This document shows, piece after piece, positions 1-6,736 of a stretch of 11,763 nt of DNA. This DNA comes from CAMYLR01 sp041577935 (GTDB lineage: Bacteria; Gemmatimonadota; Gemmatimonadetes; JACCXV01; JAHWKZ01), in the NCBI GenBank assembly GCA_041577935.1, contig JBFGIA010000076.1:1-11763 (forward strand). The letters run 5' to 3'. The translations under genes were made by a program, and so were the position numbers. The notes below the pieces were generated by a model. The model did no database searches, was not told the DNA's origin, and saw only the letters and a list, made by a program, of their open reading frames with translations. Within the stretch, counting starts at the first letter, position 1. Every line of letters begins with the position of its first letter.

Positions 1-1
1 C

Positions 2-1198
2 AACCGGTACTCAACCACCGGGTCACCGACCCTCGCCAACGCGCAGCCGATTCTCGTCAACTACCGGGATGGTTTTCTGGCCGTCGCCCACAACGGCAAC
101 CTCGTCAACGCGCGGACGCTCCGAAACCGGCTCGAAGATGCAGGGTCGATATTCCAATCGACGATGGACACCGAAGTGCTGGTCCATTTGATCGCCGCAT
201 CGCGTCAGCCGTCACGCGACCTGGCTGTGCTCGAGGCGCTCGACCAGCTGGCCGGCGCTTTCTCGTTCTTGATCCTCACAGCCGATGCACTGTATGCCGC
301 GCGCGATCCCTATGGGTTTCGGCCGCTCTCTGTCGGTCGCCGTGGTGAGACGGTGGTCGTTGCATCAGAGACGTGTGCACTCGACCTCGTCGGCGCCCAG
401 TTCGAGCGTGAGGTCGAGCCAGGCGAAGTCATCAAGGTCACCCCGGGCGGGAACGTGATGACCCTGCGACACGAACCTGCCGATGTCGAGTGCATGTGCG
501 TTTTCGAGCAGATCTACTTTGCGCGGCCCGACTCGGTCGTGTTTGGCATGAGCGCGGCAGACGCGCGACGCGCTATGGGTCGCGAGCTCGCTCGTGAGCA
601 TCCCGCGAGTGGCGACTGTGTGTTCTCGGTTCCGGATTCCAGCAATGCGGCGGCCGCTGGTTTTGCCGAGCAGAGTGGCCTGCCGCTAGAGCATGGCCTG
701 ATCCGTAACCACTACATCGGTCGAACGTTTATACAGCCGGCTCAAGACGTGCGCGATTTCGGCGTCAAGATCAAGTACAACCCGGTAACGAGCGTCATCA
801 AGGAGCAGCGGGTAGTAATCGTAGACGACTCGATCGTCCGGGGGACTACCTCGGGCGCATTGGTGCGACTCGTTCGCGGGGCCGGCGCACGAGAGGTTCA
901 CTTGAGGATCGCATCGCCACCGTTACGCCACCCCTGCTACTACGGGATCGACATCCCCAAGCGATCGGAGTTGGTAGCCGCGCAGATGTCAACCGACGAG
1001 ATCGCCGAGCAGGTCGGAGCCGACTCGCTGGCGTATCTGTCGTTTGACGGGCTCTACCGGGCAGTAGGGGCTCGCGACCGCCATTGCGATGCTTGCTTTA
1101 GCGGGAACTACCGGGTATCAGTTGAACCCGGGATCGATGACAAAGCGGCTTTCGAGCCAACGATCGCGCCGGGGGTTCCTTCCCCGCTCGGGCAATAA
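2..1198 (+). CDS. purF: Amidophosphoribosyltransferase, 5'-truncated by window edge
   Basis: Catalyses the first committed step of purine synthesis, making phosphoribosylamine from PRPP and glutamine in the cytoplasm. The frame is open from base 2 with no start in view, so 398 codons are visible. By comparison with the family, the missing part is the N-terminal nucleophile cysteine and roughly the first 75-90 residues. Visible glutaminase motifs are RYSTTG (bases 5-22) and AHNGNLVNA (about 86-115). The PRPP-binding motif VVIVDDSIVRGTT lies near bases 812-850. Cysteines in CVFEQIYFARPDS, in RHPCYYGIDIP, and the CDAC pair near 1085-1096 match the four ligands of the 4Fe-4S cluster in Bacillus-type PurF. 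The ATG at 164 lies inside the glutaminase domain and is not the start. The gene ends in TAA, 15 bases before the next gene. Confidence 0.97.
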   Translation, partial: NRYSTTGSPTLANAQPILVNYRDGFLAVAHNGNLVNARTLRNRLEDAGSIFQSTMDTEVLVHLIAASRQPSRDLAVLEALDQLAGAFSFLILTADALYAARDPYGFRPLSVGRRGETVVVASETCALDLVGAQFEREVEPGEVIKVTPGGNVMTLRHEPADVECMCVFEQIYFARPDSVVFGMSAADARRAMGRELAREHPASGDCVFSVPDSSNAAAAGFAEQSGLPLEHGLIRNHYIGRTFIQPAQDVRDFGVKIKYNPVTSVIKEQRVVIVDDSIVRGTTSGALVRLVRGAGAREVHLRIASPPLRHPCYYGIDIPKRSELVAAQMSTDEIAEQVGADSLAYLSFDGLYRAVGARDRHCDACFSGNYRVSVEPGIDDKAAFEPTIAPGVPSPLGQ

Positions 1199-1213
1199 GG
1201 AACGGGAGGCGCC

Positions 1214-1669
1214 GTGCCAGTAAGACATCGTCGCTATGGTGGAACACCTCAGACTGTTCTCGCGGATTACATCGAACGAAACTCTCGTCGCTGGCTCGAA
1301 GCGTGGCTCGATGACGTCAAAACCGACGGGGGCACGGAGCACTATCACGATGTCGAGGACACCGCAGAGCTGATCCGCGACACGGAGGCCCTCTATCACT
1401 ATCTGGCGTTGTGGCTTCGCACGGCCGAATGGGACCGGAGGATCGACCCCCATTACAGGAGAATCGGACGGACCCGACGCGAGGCGGGCTTTCCGTTAAA
1501 CGAGGTCATTCGCGCGAGTTTGCTCGCCAAGCGACACTTGTGGGACGGTGTCGTCGCTGACCACCAACTGTCGACTGCATTGGAACTCGATGCATCAAAG
1601 GCGATTGGGATGTTCTACGACCGGGCGATCTACTACATGATCGTGGGCTACGAACAGGACCAGGACTAG
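1214..1669 (+). CDS. Stand-alone RsbRD N-terminal-domain-like protein
   Basis: A 151-residue soluble, helix-rich protein. Its core, residues about 85-110 (RTRREAGFPLNEVIRASLL and the following KRHLW), matches what I know of the RsbRD_N family. In that family this helical domain precedes STAS, PucR/HTH or histidine-kinase output domains and is thought to sense signals. Here no output domain follows, so the protein is the sensor-like domain alone. The start is GTG, preceded by GGGAGG at 1204-1209 with a 4-base gap, which is a good ribosome binding site. It lies 15 bases after purF on the same strand and may be co-transcribed. The stop shares a CTAG with the convergent gene. Family assignment is from recognition of the motif, not a search; the ligand and partner are unknown. 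Confidence 0.75.
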   Translation: MPVRHRRYGGTPQTVLADYIERNSRRWLEAWLDDVKTDGGTEHYHDVEDTAELIRDTEALYHYLALWLRTAEWDRRIDPHYRRIGRTRREAGFPLNEVIRASLLAKRHLWDGVVADHQLSTALELDASKAIGMFYDRAIYYMIVGYEQDQD

Positions 1670-1836
1670 GGTTGTTCCCGAGGCGGCTCGGGTTCGACGA
1701 TCTCAACCCCATTCTCGATCGTCGTCGGCTTGTTTTCGTCCTCCCGCAGCAAATGATCCACGTATAGAACGACCGCCAAGAAGACGATCAGCGCTACCAG
1801 CCCCAGCGCCCATCTGCTGGGGCGACGACTATGCAT
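1666..1836 (-). CDS. Small single-pass membrane protein, unknown function
   Basis: A 56-residue protein from an ATG at 1836 (start MHSRRPSRWALG). It has a basic N-terminus, one hydrophobic helix at about residues 9-26 (WALGLVALIVFLAVVLYV), and an acidic, proline-rich tail (ENGVEIVEPEPPREQP). By the positive-inside rule the tail should face outward. The ATG overlaps the stop of the PH-domain gene by 8 bases (1829-1836), which suggests translational coupling and makes this start better than the in-frame ATG near 1932, which would lie deep inside the neighbouring gene. I recognise no family. The stop codon TAG (1666-1668) overlaps that of the opposite-strand gene. Confidence 0.65.
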   Translation of the reverse strand: MHSRRPSRWALGLVALIVFLAVVLYVDHLLREDENKPTTIENGVEIVEPEPPREQP

Positions 1837-2239
1837 CGCTCTGGTTGGTTTCGCCGGTCGCTGAGCGACGCATCGCCTGTCGGATCGCGATAGCCAACTC
1901 CGATACCGCTGGCATGGGACGCTGATAGCCAACGACCCGGTACGCCCAGTTTGGCTCTGTCGTCAGGATCTGAACTCCAAACATCGTCCGCTGGACGTCC
2001 AGCACCCGGTCCCACGGGATCCGCCGGTAGCGCCACAGATATTTGACACCGAGATCCTTGGGCCCGACACGGATGGCGGGTGCCACGTAGGCGCCCAAGC
2101 CGACGCTGAAGAGCGACCACAGCAGAATGAACCAACGGTGGACAAAAACGTCGATCGAGAAGAGGTAGAGGAAAAGCACAGCGCTGCCAAAGAACCATCC
2201 CTTCAGCAACCACCGTACTGCGGGGTACGCAAACTCCAT
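1829..2239 (-). CDS. Two-helix membrane protein with PH-like domain
   Basis: A 136-residue protein with two hydrophobic segments at about residues 14-29 and 36-55, followed by a soluble C-terminal part. The stretch from residue 56 (IRVGPKDLGVKYLWRYRRIP, then W-D-R-V) has the look of bacterial PH-like domains of the short membrane-anchored kind, in which a beta strand pair is followed by the I-P-W-x-x-V turn. ILTTEPNWAYRVVGYQRP would supply further strands, and the C-terminal helix (residues 110-125) fits the capping helix of the fold. The gene starts 2 bases after the RNase R stop and has AGAGG about 8 bases upstream of its ATG, so it is part of the same transcript. The function of this class is poorly known. 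The PH call is by pattern only. Confidence 0.75.
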   Translation of the reverse strand: MEFAYPAVRWLLKGWFFGSAVLFLYLFSIDVFVHRWFILLWSLFSVGLGAYVAPAIRVGPKDLGVKYLWRYRRIPWDRVLDVQRTMFGVQILTTEPNWAYRVVGYQRPMPAVSELAIAIRQAMRRSATGETNQSDA

Positions 2240-2241
2240 GG

Positions 2242-4377
2242 CTACGCCTCTTGCTCGACGAGCGCGAAGTCGATCTGACGAGCGTCCTTGTTGACGGCCT
2301 GGACGGATACCCGGACCGGGTCTGCCAGCCGAAATCGACGTCCTGTGTTCTGGCCCAGCAGCGCGTAATGATCTTCGTTGAACTCGTAGTAGTCATCGTC
2401 TAGCCCGCTAACGTGCACGAGTCCATCGACGAAGTAGTCATCGAGTCGAACAAAGAACCCGAATGAGCGCACGCGGCTGATGCAGCCCGAGAATTCATCC
2501 CCGATGTGGCGCTCCATGAACTCTACTTTTTTCAGATCGATCGAGTCGCGCTCGGCGTCATCGGCGACCCGCTCTCGAAGCGATGCGTGTTCGGCGGTTT
2601 TCTCGAGTCTGGCGATCAACCTTTCTCGCCGCGTGGTGTCCTTCCACCGCTCCCCCGCGTTGTGGCGCTTCAAAACCCGATGTACGACCAGATCGGGATA
2701 GCGGCGAATCGGTGACGTGAAGTGCCCGTAATGCTCCGCAGCTAAACCGAAATGGCCGTTATTCTCGACCTGATAACTCGCCCTCATCATAGAAGTGAGA
2801 ACCACGCTGTTGGTTAATTCTTCCTCGGGTCTACCCTTGACGTCAGAAAGAAGCTTGGCCAGGTGTTGCGGTTCGATCTCGCTTCCGCGACCCGTCAGCG
2901 GGCAACCGCAGACGGCGGCGAAGCGACGGATGCGCTCGACTTTCTCCGGCGATGGTCGTTCATGGACGCGGTAGATGAACGGGATTTTATGCTCGCTTGC
3001 ATGTCGGGCGACGATCTCGTTGGCCAACAACATGAACTCCTCGATCAACCGCATGCTGTCGAGCCGCACTTTCTCGTTGATGTTGATCGGGAACCCGTCT
3101 TCGTCGAGCTCCACGGCCGCCTCGGGTAGATCGAAATCGAGACTGCCCCGCTCAGCACGCCGGTTCCGCAGCACTTTGGCGAGTCGCCTCAGCGTCTGCA
3201 GTTCCCACATGACCTCCTTGTGCTCCTCGACCTCGGGCTGGCTTTGGATCATCGCCTGGGCCTCCACGTAGTTTAGCCGGAACTGACTCCGGATCACCGT
3301 CTCGGCGATCTTGTAGTCCCGCACGTTGGCGTCACCGTCGACGGTCGCGATGACCGAGTACGTGAGCCGATCCTTGTTCGGCACAAGCGAGCACAGGTCG
3401 TTTGACAACCGCTCGGGAAGCATCGGAATGACCCGGTCCACCAGATAGATCGACGTCGCCCGCTCGTAGGCCTCCTCGTCGATCTCACTGTCCATCGTCA
3501 CGTAGTGGCTAACGTCCGCGATGTGAATCCCGATCTCGTAGAGATCGTCGTCGAGTTGTCGCACCGACAGCGCATCGTCGAAATCTTTGGCGTCTGCCGG
3601 GTCGATCGTGAACGCGACCCTGTCGCGCAGGTCCAGGCGGCGGCCAGCTTCCAACTCCAAATCTACGACGATTTCCGTTGCGGAAGACTCGACTTCGGCG
3701 GGAAACTCGGTATCGAGTCCATGGCCCATGATGATCGACAGGATATCGACCCCAGGGGTGTCGGCATCACCCAGGACTTCGGTAATCCGTCCCTCGGGGC
3801 TCTTGGTGCCGTCGCCCCAGTCGTCGATCGTCGCGACGACCTTTTGTCCCTCGCTAGCGTCCTGCAAGTGTTCGCCTGCCACGAACACGTCAAACCGGAG
3901 ACGTGGGTTGTCGGGGCGAACGAAACCGAAGTGCTTCCCGTGCTGGAGCGTTCCGACGACCTTGGCCCTGGCGCGCTCGAGAACGCGGATCACTTGGCCC
4001 TCGGGATTCCCGGCGCGACGGCGATGCTCGGTCCGCGCGACGACACGATCCCCGTGGCGAGCCCCGGCGAGTCGGTGCGACGGCACGAATATGTCCGGAC
4101 CTGGGACCCGGCGCTCCGGGACCACAAACCCGGCTCCGCCACGAGTCCCGTCGAGACGCCCAACCACCAAGTTGATCTGCTCCGGTAACGCGTAGCGCTG
4201 ACCCTTGATCCGGTAGATTGTGCCCTCGTCGGTAAGGCGGGTGAGCGTGGCCTTGAGCGCTTGATACCCATCGTCGCCAACCCCGAGCCCGCGTGCGATC
4301 TCCTTTAGCTTGAGCGGTCGCTTGGCGCGCTCGCCAAGGTGTTCGACAATCCTGCGCTCTAGCGCGTCATCACTCAA
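2242..4377 (-). CDS. rnr: Ribonuclease R (3'-5' exoribonuclease)
   Basis: Processive 3'-5' exoribonuclease that degrades structured RNA and takes part in rRNA, tRNA and mRNA quality control. The 711-residue protein has the full domain order: winged-helix HTH (about 8-65), two OB cold-shock domains (about 70-205), RNB catalytic domain (about 245-585) and S1 domain (about 625-708). The RNB motif TIDPADAKDFDDALSV (257-272) supplies the four catalytic aspartates (259, 265, 267, 268). The motif YGHFTSPIRRYPDLVVHR is also intact. There is no lysine-rich tail such as E. coli RNase R has. No ATG or GTG lies in frame near the N-terminus; the best start is TTG at 4377, overlapping the stop of the zinc-ribbon gene in TTGA. 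It lies downstream of era and the Trm112-like gene. Confidence 0.95.
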   Translation of the reverse strand: MSDDALERRIVEHLGERAKRPLKLKEIARGLGVGDDGYQALKATLTRLTDEGTIYRIKGQRYALPEQINLVVGRLDGTRGGAGFVVPERRVPGPDIFVPSHRLAGARHGDRVVARTEHRRRAGNPEGQVIRVLERARAKVVGTLQHGKHFGFVRPDNPRLRFDVFVAGEHLQDASEGQKVVATIDDWGDGTKSPEGRITEVLGDADTPGVDILSIIMGHGLDTEFPAEVESSATEIVVDLELEAGRRLDLRDRVAFTIDPADAKDFDDALSVRQLDDDLYEIGIHIADVSHYVTMDSEIDEEAYERATSIYLVDRVIPMLPERLSNDLCSLVPNKDRLTYSVIATVDGDANVRDYKIAETVIRSQFRLNYVEAQAMIQSQPEVEEHKEVMWELQTLRRLAKVLRNRRAERGSLDFDLPEAAVELDEDGFPININEKVRLDSMRLIEEFMLLANEIVARHASEHKIPFIYRVHERPSPEKVERIRRFAAVCGCPLTGRGSEIEPQHLAKLLSDVKGRPEEELTNSVVLTSMMRASYQVENNGHFGLAAEHYGHFTSPIRRYPDLVVHRVLKRHNAGERWKDTTRRERLIARLEKTAEHASLRERVADDAERDSIDLKKVEFMERHIGDEFSGCISRVRSFGFFVRLDDYFVDGLVHVSGLDDDYYEFNEDHYALLGQNTGRRFRLADPVRVSVQAVNKDARQIDFALVEQEA

Positions 4378-4541
4378 AAGGATTCCGCTTCGTCAATCAA
4401 CATGATCGGGATGTCGTCTTTGACCGGGTAACGCAATCGGCAGACGTTGCATTCGAGCACCTGTTCGCTCTCCTTGTACTCGAGGTCCCCTTTGCACTTG
4501 GGGCAAGCGAGGATCTCCAGCAACTCCTTGTCTAGCGCCAT
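4374..4541 (-). CDS. Trm112/UPF0434-family zinc-ribbon protein (YcaR-like)
   Basis: A 55-residue protein, easily missed because of its size. It begins MALDKELLEILACPKCKGDL. Cys13 and Cys16 (CPKC) and Cys31 and Cys34 (CNVC) form a four-cysteine zinc ribbon, and the end RYPVKDDIPIMLIDEA is the family signature. Eukaryotic and archaeal Trm112 activates methyltransferases that act on tRNA, rRNA and release factors; the bacterial short form is thought to act as a partner of similar enzymes but is less well studied. A strong site, AAAGGAG, lies 6 bases before the ATG. The gene starts 43 bases after era stops and overlaps the rnr start, placing it between two RNA-maturation genes. Confidence 0.92.
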   Translation of the reverse strand: MALDKELLEILACPKCKGDLEYKESEQVLECNVCRLRYPVKDDIPIMLIDEAESF

Positions 4542-4584
4542 TGCGGGCTCCTTTCTTTGCTATTGTTTGATCGTTCGATGCAAC

Positions 4585-5484
4585 TCATGGCCTGTAGCCA
4601 AAGAACTTGAGGTCGGCTTCGCGTCGCGACCACTTTTTCCTCACCTTGACCTGTAGCGACAGGTGAATCGGGCCGCCCACCAGCGCTTCGATCGCCCGGC
4701 GAGCTCGGATCCCGATCGCTTTCACCTTCTTTCCGCCTTGTCCGATCACCATGCCCTTCTGGCTTTCGCGCTCGACATACAGCGTTGCTGCCAGCGCGGT
4801 CTTCCTTCTGTCGCCGCTCGGCTCGGTCCAATCGGTAACCACGGGGTGGACGCTGTACGGAAGCTCTGCGCCCAGTTCTCGATAACACGCCTCTCGGATA
4901 AGCTCTGCGCTCAAGAACCGAAGGCTCAGATCGGTCAGTTCTTCTTCGGGATAGAAGAACGGTTGCTCGGGCAACAACTCGCGAGTGGCAGCGAGCAACT
5001 CGTCGACTCCTTCGCCGATAGTCGCGCTCACCGGGTAACATCCGGCCCACGAGAACACGCTGGCCCAGGCCGAAGTTCTGCGATCGAGTACATCTCGGGA
5101 TTCTCGGTCCGACTTGGTGAGCACGAGGAGGACCGGTGCGGCTTTCGCCTGAAGCAAGGTCAACAGCTTGCGCTCAGGGTCGGAGACTTCGTCCCCATCG
5201 ACCAGCCAGTAGATCACGTCGACGCCCTCGATCGCTGCCCGGGCGCTCTCGACCATCGCCGCCTGCAATGCGTACGCCGGTTCGAGCAAGCCAGGCGTAT
5301 CAACAAATACGATCTGGGTGTTTGCCTCAACGCGGAAGCCGGGTATCCGATGACGGGTCGTCTGGGCCTTGGGGCTGACTGCCGCGAGGTGCACACCGAC
5401 AAGTCGATTGAGCAGCGTCGACTTTCCCACGTTCGGCCGACCGATCAACGCCACGAATCCGGCGCGGGTCATTCTGGGGTTCAT
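4585..5484 (-). CDS. era: GTPase Era, 16S rRNA/30S assembly factor
   Basis: GTPase that binds the 3' end of 16S rRNA and helps 30S subunit maturation. From the ATG at 5484 the protein has 299 residues, close to the family length of about 300. It shows the P-loop GRPNVGKST (15-23), the switch I sequence KAQTTRHRI (39-47), DTPG (62-65), TKSD (123-126) in place of the usual NKxD, and SAT (153-155). The C-terminal KH domain carries the GMVIGQGGKKVK RNA-binding loop and ends with ADLKFFGY, typical of Era. The start is uncertain: GTG at 5487, ATG at 5484 and ATG at 5472 are all in frame and none has a clear ribosome binding site. It is the first visible gene of the minus-strand cluster and lies 31 bases from the divergent exported-protein gene. 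Confidence 0.96.
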   Translation of the reverse strand: MNPRMTRAGFVALIGRPNVGKSTLLNRLVGVHLAAVSPKAQTTRHRIPGFRVEANTQIVFVDTPGLLEPAYALQAAMVESARAAIEGVDVIYWLVDGDEVSDPERKLLTLLQAKAAPVLLVLTKSDRESRDVLDRRTSAWASVFSWAGCYPVSATIGEGVDELLAATRELLPEQPFFYPEEELTDLSLRFLSAELIREACYRELGAELPYSVHPVVTDWTEPSGDRRKTALAATLYVERESQKGMVIGQGGKKVKAIGIRARRAIEALVGGPIHLSLQVKVRKKWSRREADLKFFGYRP

Positions 5485-5515
5485 CACGACGAATCGTAAT
5501 AGATTGTCATTTATC

Positions 5516-6298
5516 GTGTTGCGTGCTTCTCATGAGAAACGACCTCACAGGCTGACGCAGCGAATCGGTTTGCGCTCGGCAGCTCTCGCATCGGTCGGTG
5601 CCGCTTTGGCACTTGTGACCGGCACGGCGCTCGGACAGCAGTTGTCACCACCGGCTGTCTTTCCGATGGCGCTCGGCAACACCTGGATCTACAGCGGGAC
5701 GATACGCTGGACGCCGGCCGGCTCCAATGAGGTCTTCGAAAAAGAGATCGACTGGACGATGGAGATCGTCGACGTAATCGAGCGCCTCGGACTCCGAGCG
5801 GCCGCACTGGAGGGCCACCCTGGCGACCTGGCGTGGTACGAGGAGGATCGCCAGCGGCGCCGACATCTGGTGGTCGCGATCGGCGAGGGCCAGACCGAAC
5901 AACTCTATCTGCTTAGCAACGAACGCGCCGTCGAGGTCGAAGAACGGCTCCGTGACTCCGACGACTCGCTAATCGATCTGCTCGCCGATTATGAGCTTTT
6001 CCTCGATCTTCCACTGTCACATCTCAAGCGGTTCTGTGATCTTCAATCTCGAACTCGTCAGGACTACCTATACTGTTGGCTGGTCGAGAGCGTGCAGCCT
6101 CTCGCTGGGCTCGACGTCGAGGGCGTCGACCCGGAGGTCGCCCGGACGCAGTACCGCGTCAGCCATCGCACGCTGCCCGACCACCGCATCATCGAGTACG
6201 TCTCGGGTGTGGGCATTGCGTCGTATGTCTACGGCCATCACGGAACGGTGTCTGAGGTCGATGTCCGCCTCACCGAAGCCAACCTTGAGGCTCGATGA
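5516..6298 (+). CDS. Exported protein of unknown function
   Basis: From GTG at 5516 the protein has 260 residues. It has a basic N-region (residues 1-20), a hydrophobic stretch (SAALASVGAALALVTGTALG, 21-40) and a likely signal-peptidase site ALG/QQ after residue 40, so it should be exported. The mature part begins with FPMALGNTWIYSGTI, a motif I have seen at the start of exported proteins of unknown function in several phyla. The remainder is rich in acidic residues, beta-prone, and ends near a Tyr/His segment (YVYGHHGTV). The frame is open upstream to about 5369, but that part lies antisense to era. TTG at 5570 would give a shorter, cleaner signal peptide, so the start is unsure. It overlaps the next gene by 4 bases (ATGA). 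Confidence 0.75.
   Translation: MLRASHEKRPHRLTQRIGLRSAALASVGAALALVTGTALGQQLSPPAVFPMALGNTWIYSGTIRWTPAGSNEVFEKEIDWTMEIVDVIERLGLRAAALEGHPGDLAWYEEDRQRRRHLVVAIGEGQTEQLYLLSNERAVEVEERLRDSDDSLIDLLADYELFLDLPLSHLKRFCDLQSRTRQDYLYCWLVESVQPLAGLDVEGVDPEVARTQYRVSHRTLPDHRIIEYVSGVGIASYVYGHHGTVSEVDVRLTEANLEAR
5527..5538. promoter_or_regulatory. Perfect 12-base palindrome near divergent starts
   Basis: TTCTCATGAGAA reads the same on both strands. It lies about 43 bases upstream of the era start and 11 bases inside the exported-protein gene if that gene starts at GTG 5516, or just upstream if it starts at TTG 5570. Its position between divergent genes fits an operator, but chance is possible. Confidence 0.3.
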
Positions 6299-6732
6299 AC
6301 ACTAAGGTGATCCGGGCCGATAATCGACTGCGTGTGTACACGGCGGTCGCCCTGGTCGTCATCGTGGTGGCCGGGTTTGTGACCTACGACTGGTCCCAGC
6401 GCGTATTGGTTGAGGTCGAAAAGCTCGCCCAGTACGATCGCCAGCTCGCCTTCGACCGGGCCGCGTCGTTCCTGAAGATGGCAGCTGCCTTGGTCGGCGT
6501 CACGACGGCTTTGGTCGCGATCAGTGAGGCGCGAAAGGCACGTCGATCGCTGTCGGCGGGAGAGTGGCCGCCACCGGGAACACGCGTCCTCGTGGACACG
6601 TCTGTTATAAAGGGTGAGCCCGCTCGTCGCCGAGCCAATTTCATACTCGTGTTGTCGACGGTGATGCTCGCGATGGCCGTCGGGCTGCAAGTTTTCACCT
6701 GGGTGCTCGTACGGTCGTACGTAACCCAGTAA
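6295..6732 (+). CDS. Three-helix membrane protein, unknown function
   Basis: A 145-residue protein with three hydrophobic segments at about residues 13-31, 60-77 and 114-138. The first two are joined by a 28-residue charged loop (YDWSQRVLVEVEKLAQYDRQ and on). The second and third are joined by a longer polar, Arg- and Pro-rich loop (RKARRSLSAGEWPPPGTR). That loop is probably cytoplasmic by the positive-inside rule, as is the N-terminus only if one segment does not fully cross; topology is therefore uncertain. The ATG overlaps the stop of the exported-protein gene in ATGA, and fpg starts 4 bases after this stop. The three genes thus look like one operon. I recognise no family. Confidence 0.75.
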   Translation: MNTKVIRADNRLRVYTAVALVVIVVAGFVTYDWSQRVLVEVEKLAQYDRQLAFDRAASFLKMAAALVGVTTALVAISEARKARRSLSAGEWPPPGTRVLVDTSVIKGEPARRRANFILVLSTVMLAMAVGLQVFTWVLVRSYVTQ

Positions 6733-6736
6733 GCGA

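Noticed and set aside
1794..2396. 200-codon minus-strand open frame
   Set aside because: It crosses the PH-protein gene and the rnr end in another frame and has no domain-like content.
3505..4188. Long + strand open frame opposite rnr
   Set aside because: Fully inside rnr on the other strand, with no recognisable domain and no ribosome site.
4663..5499. Long + strand open frame (278 codons)
   Set aside because: It lies antisense to era, which has all GTPase and KH motifs. The frame shows no family signature and arises from GC-rich codon bias.
5369..5515. Upstream extension of the exported protein
   Set aside because: It overlaps the era start antisense and would bury the signal peptide about 90 residues inside the protein.
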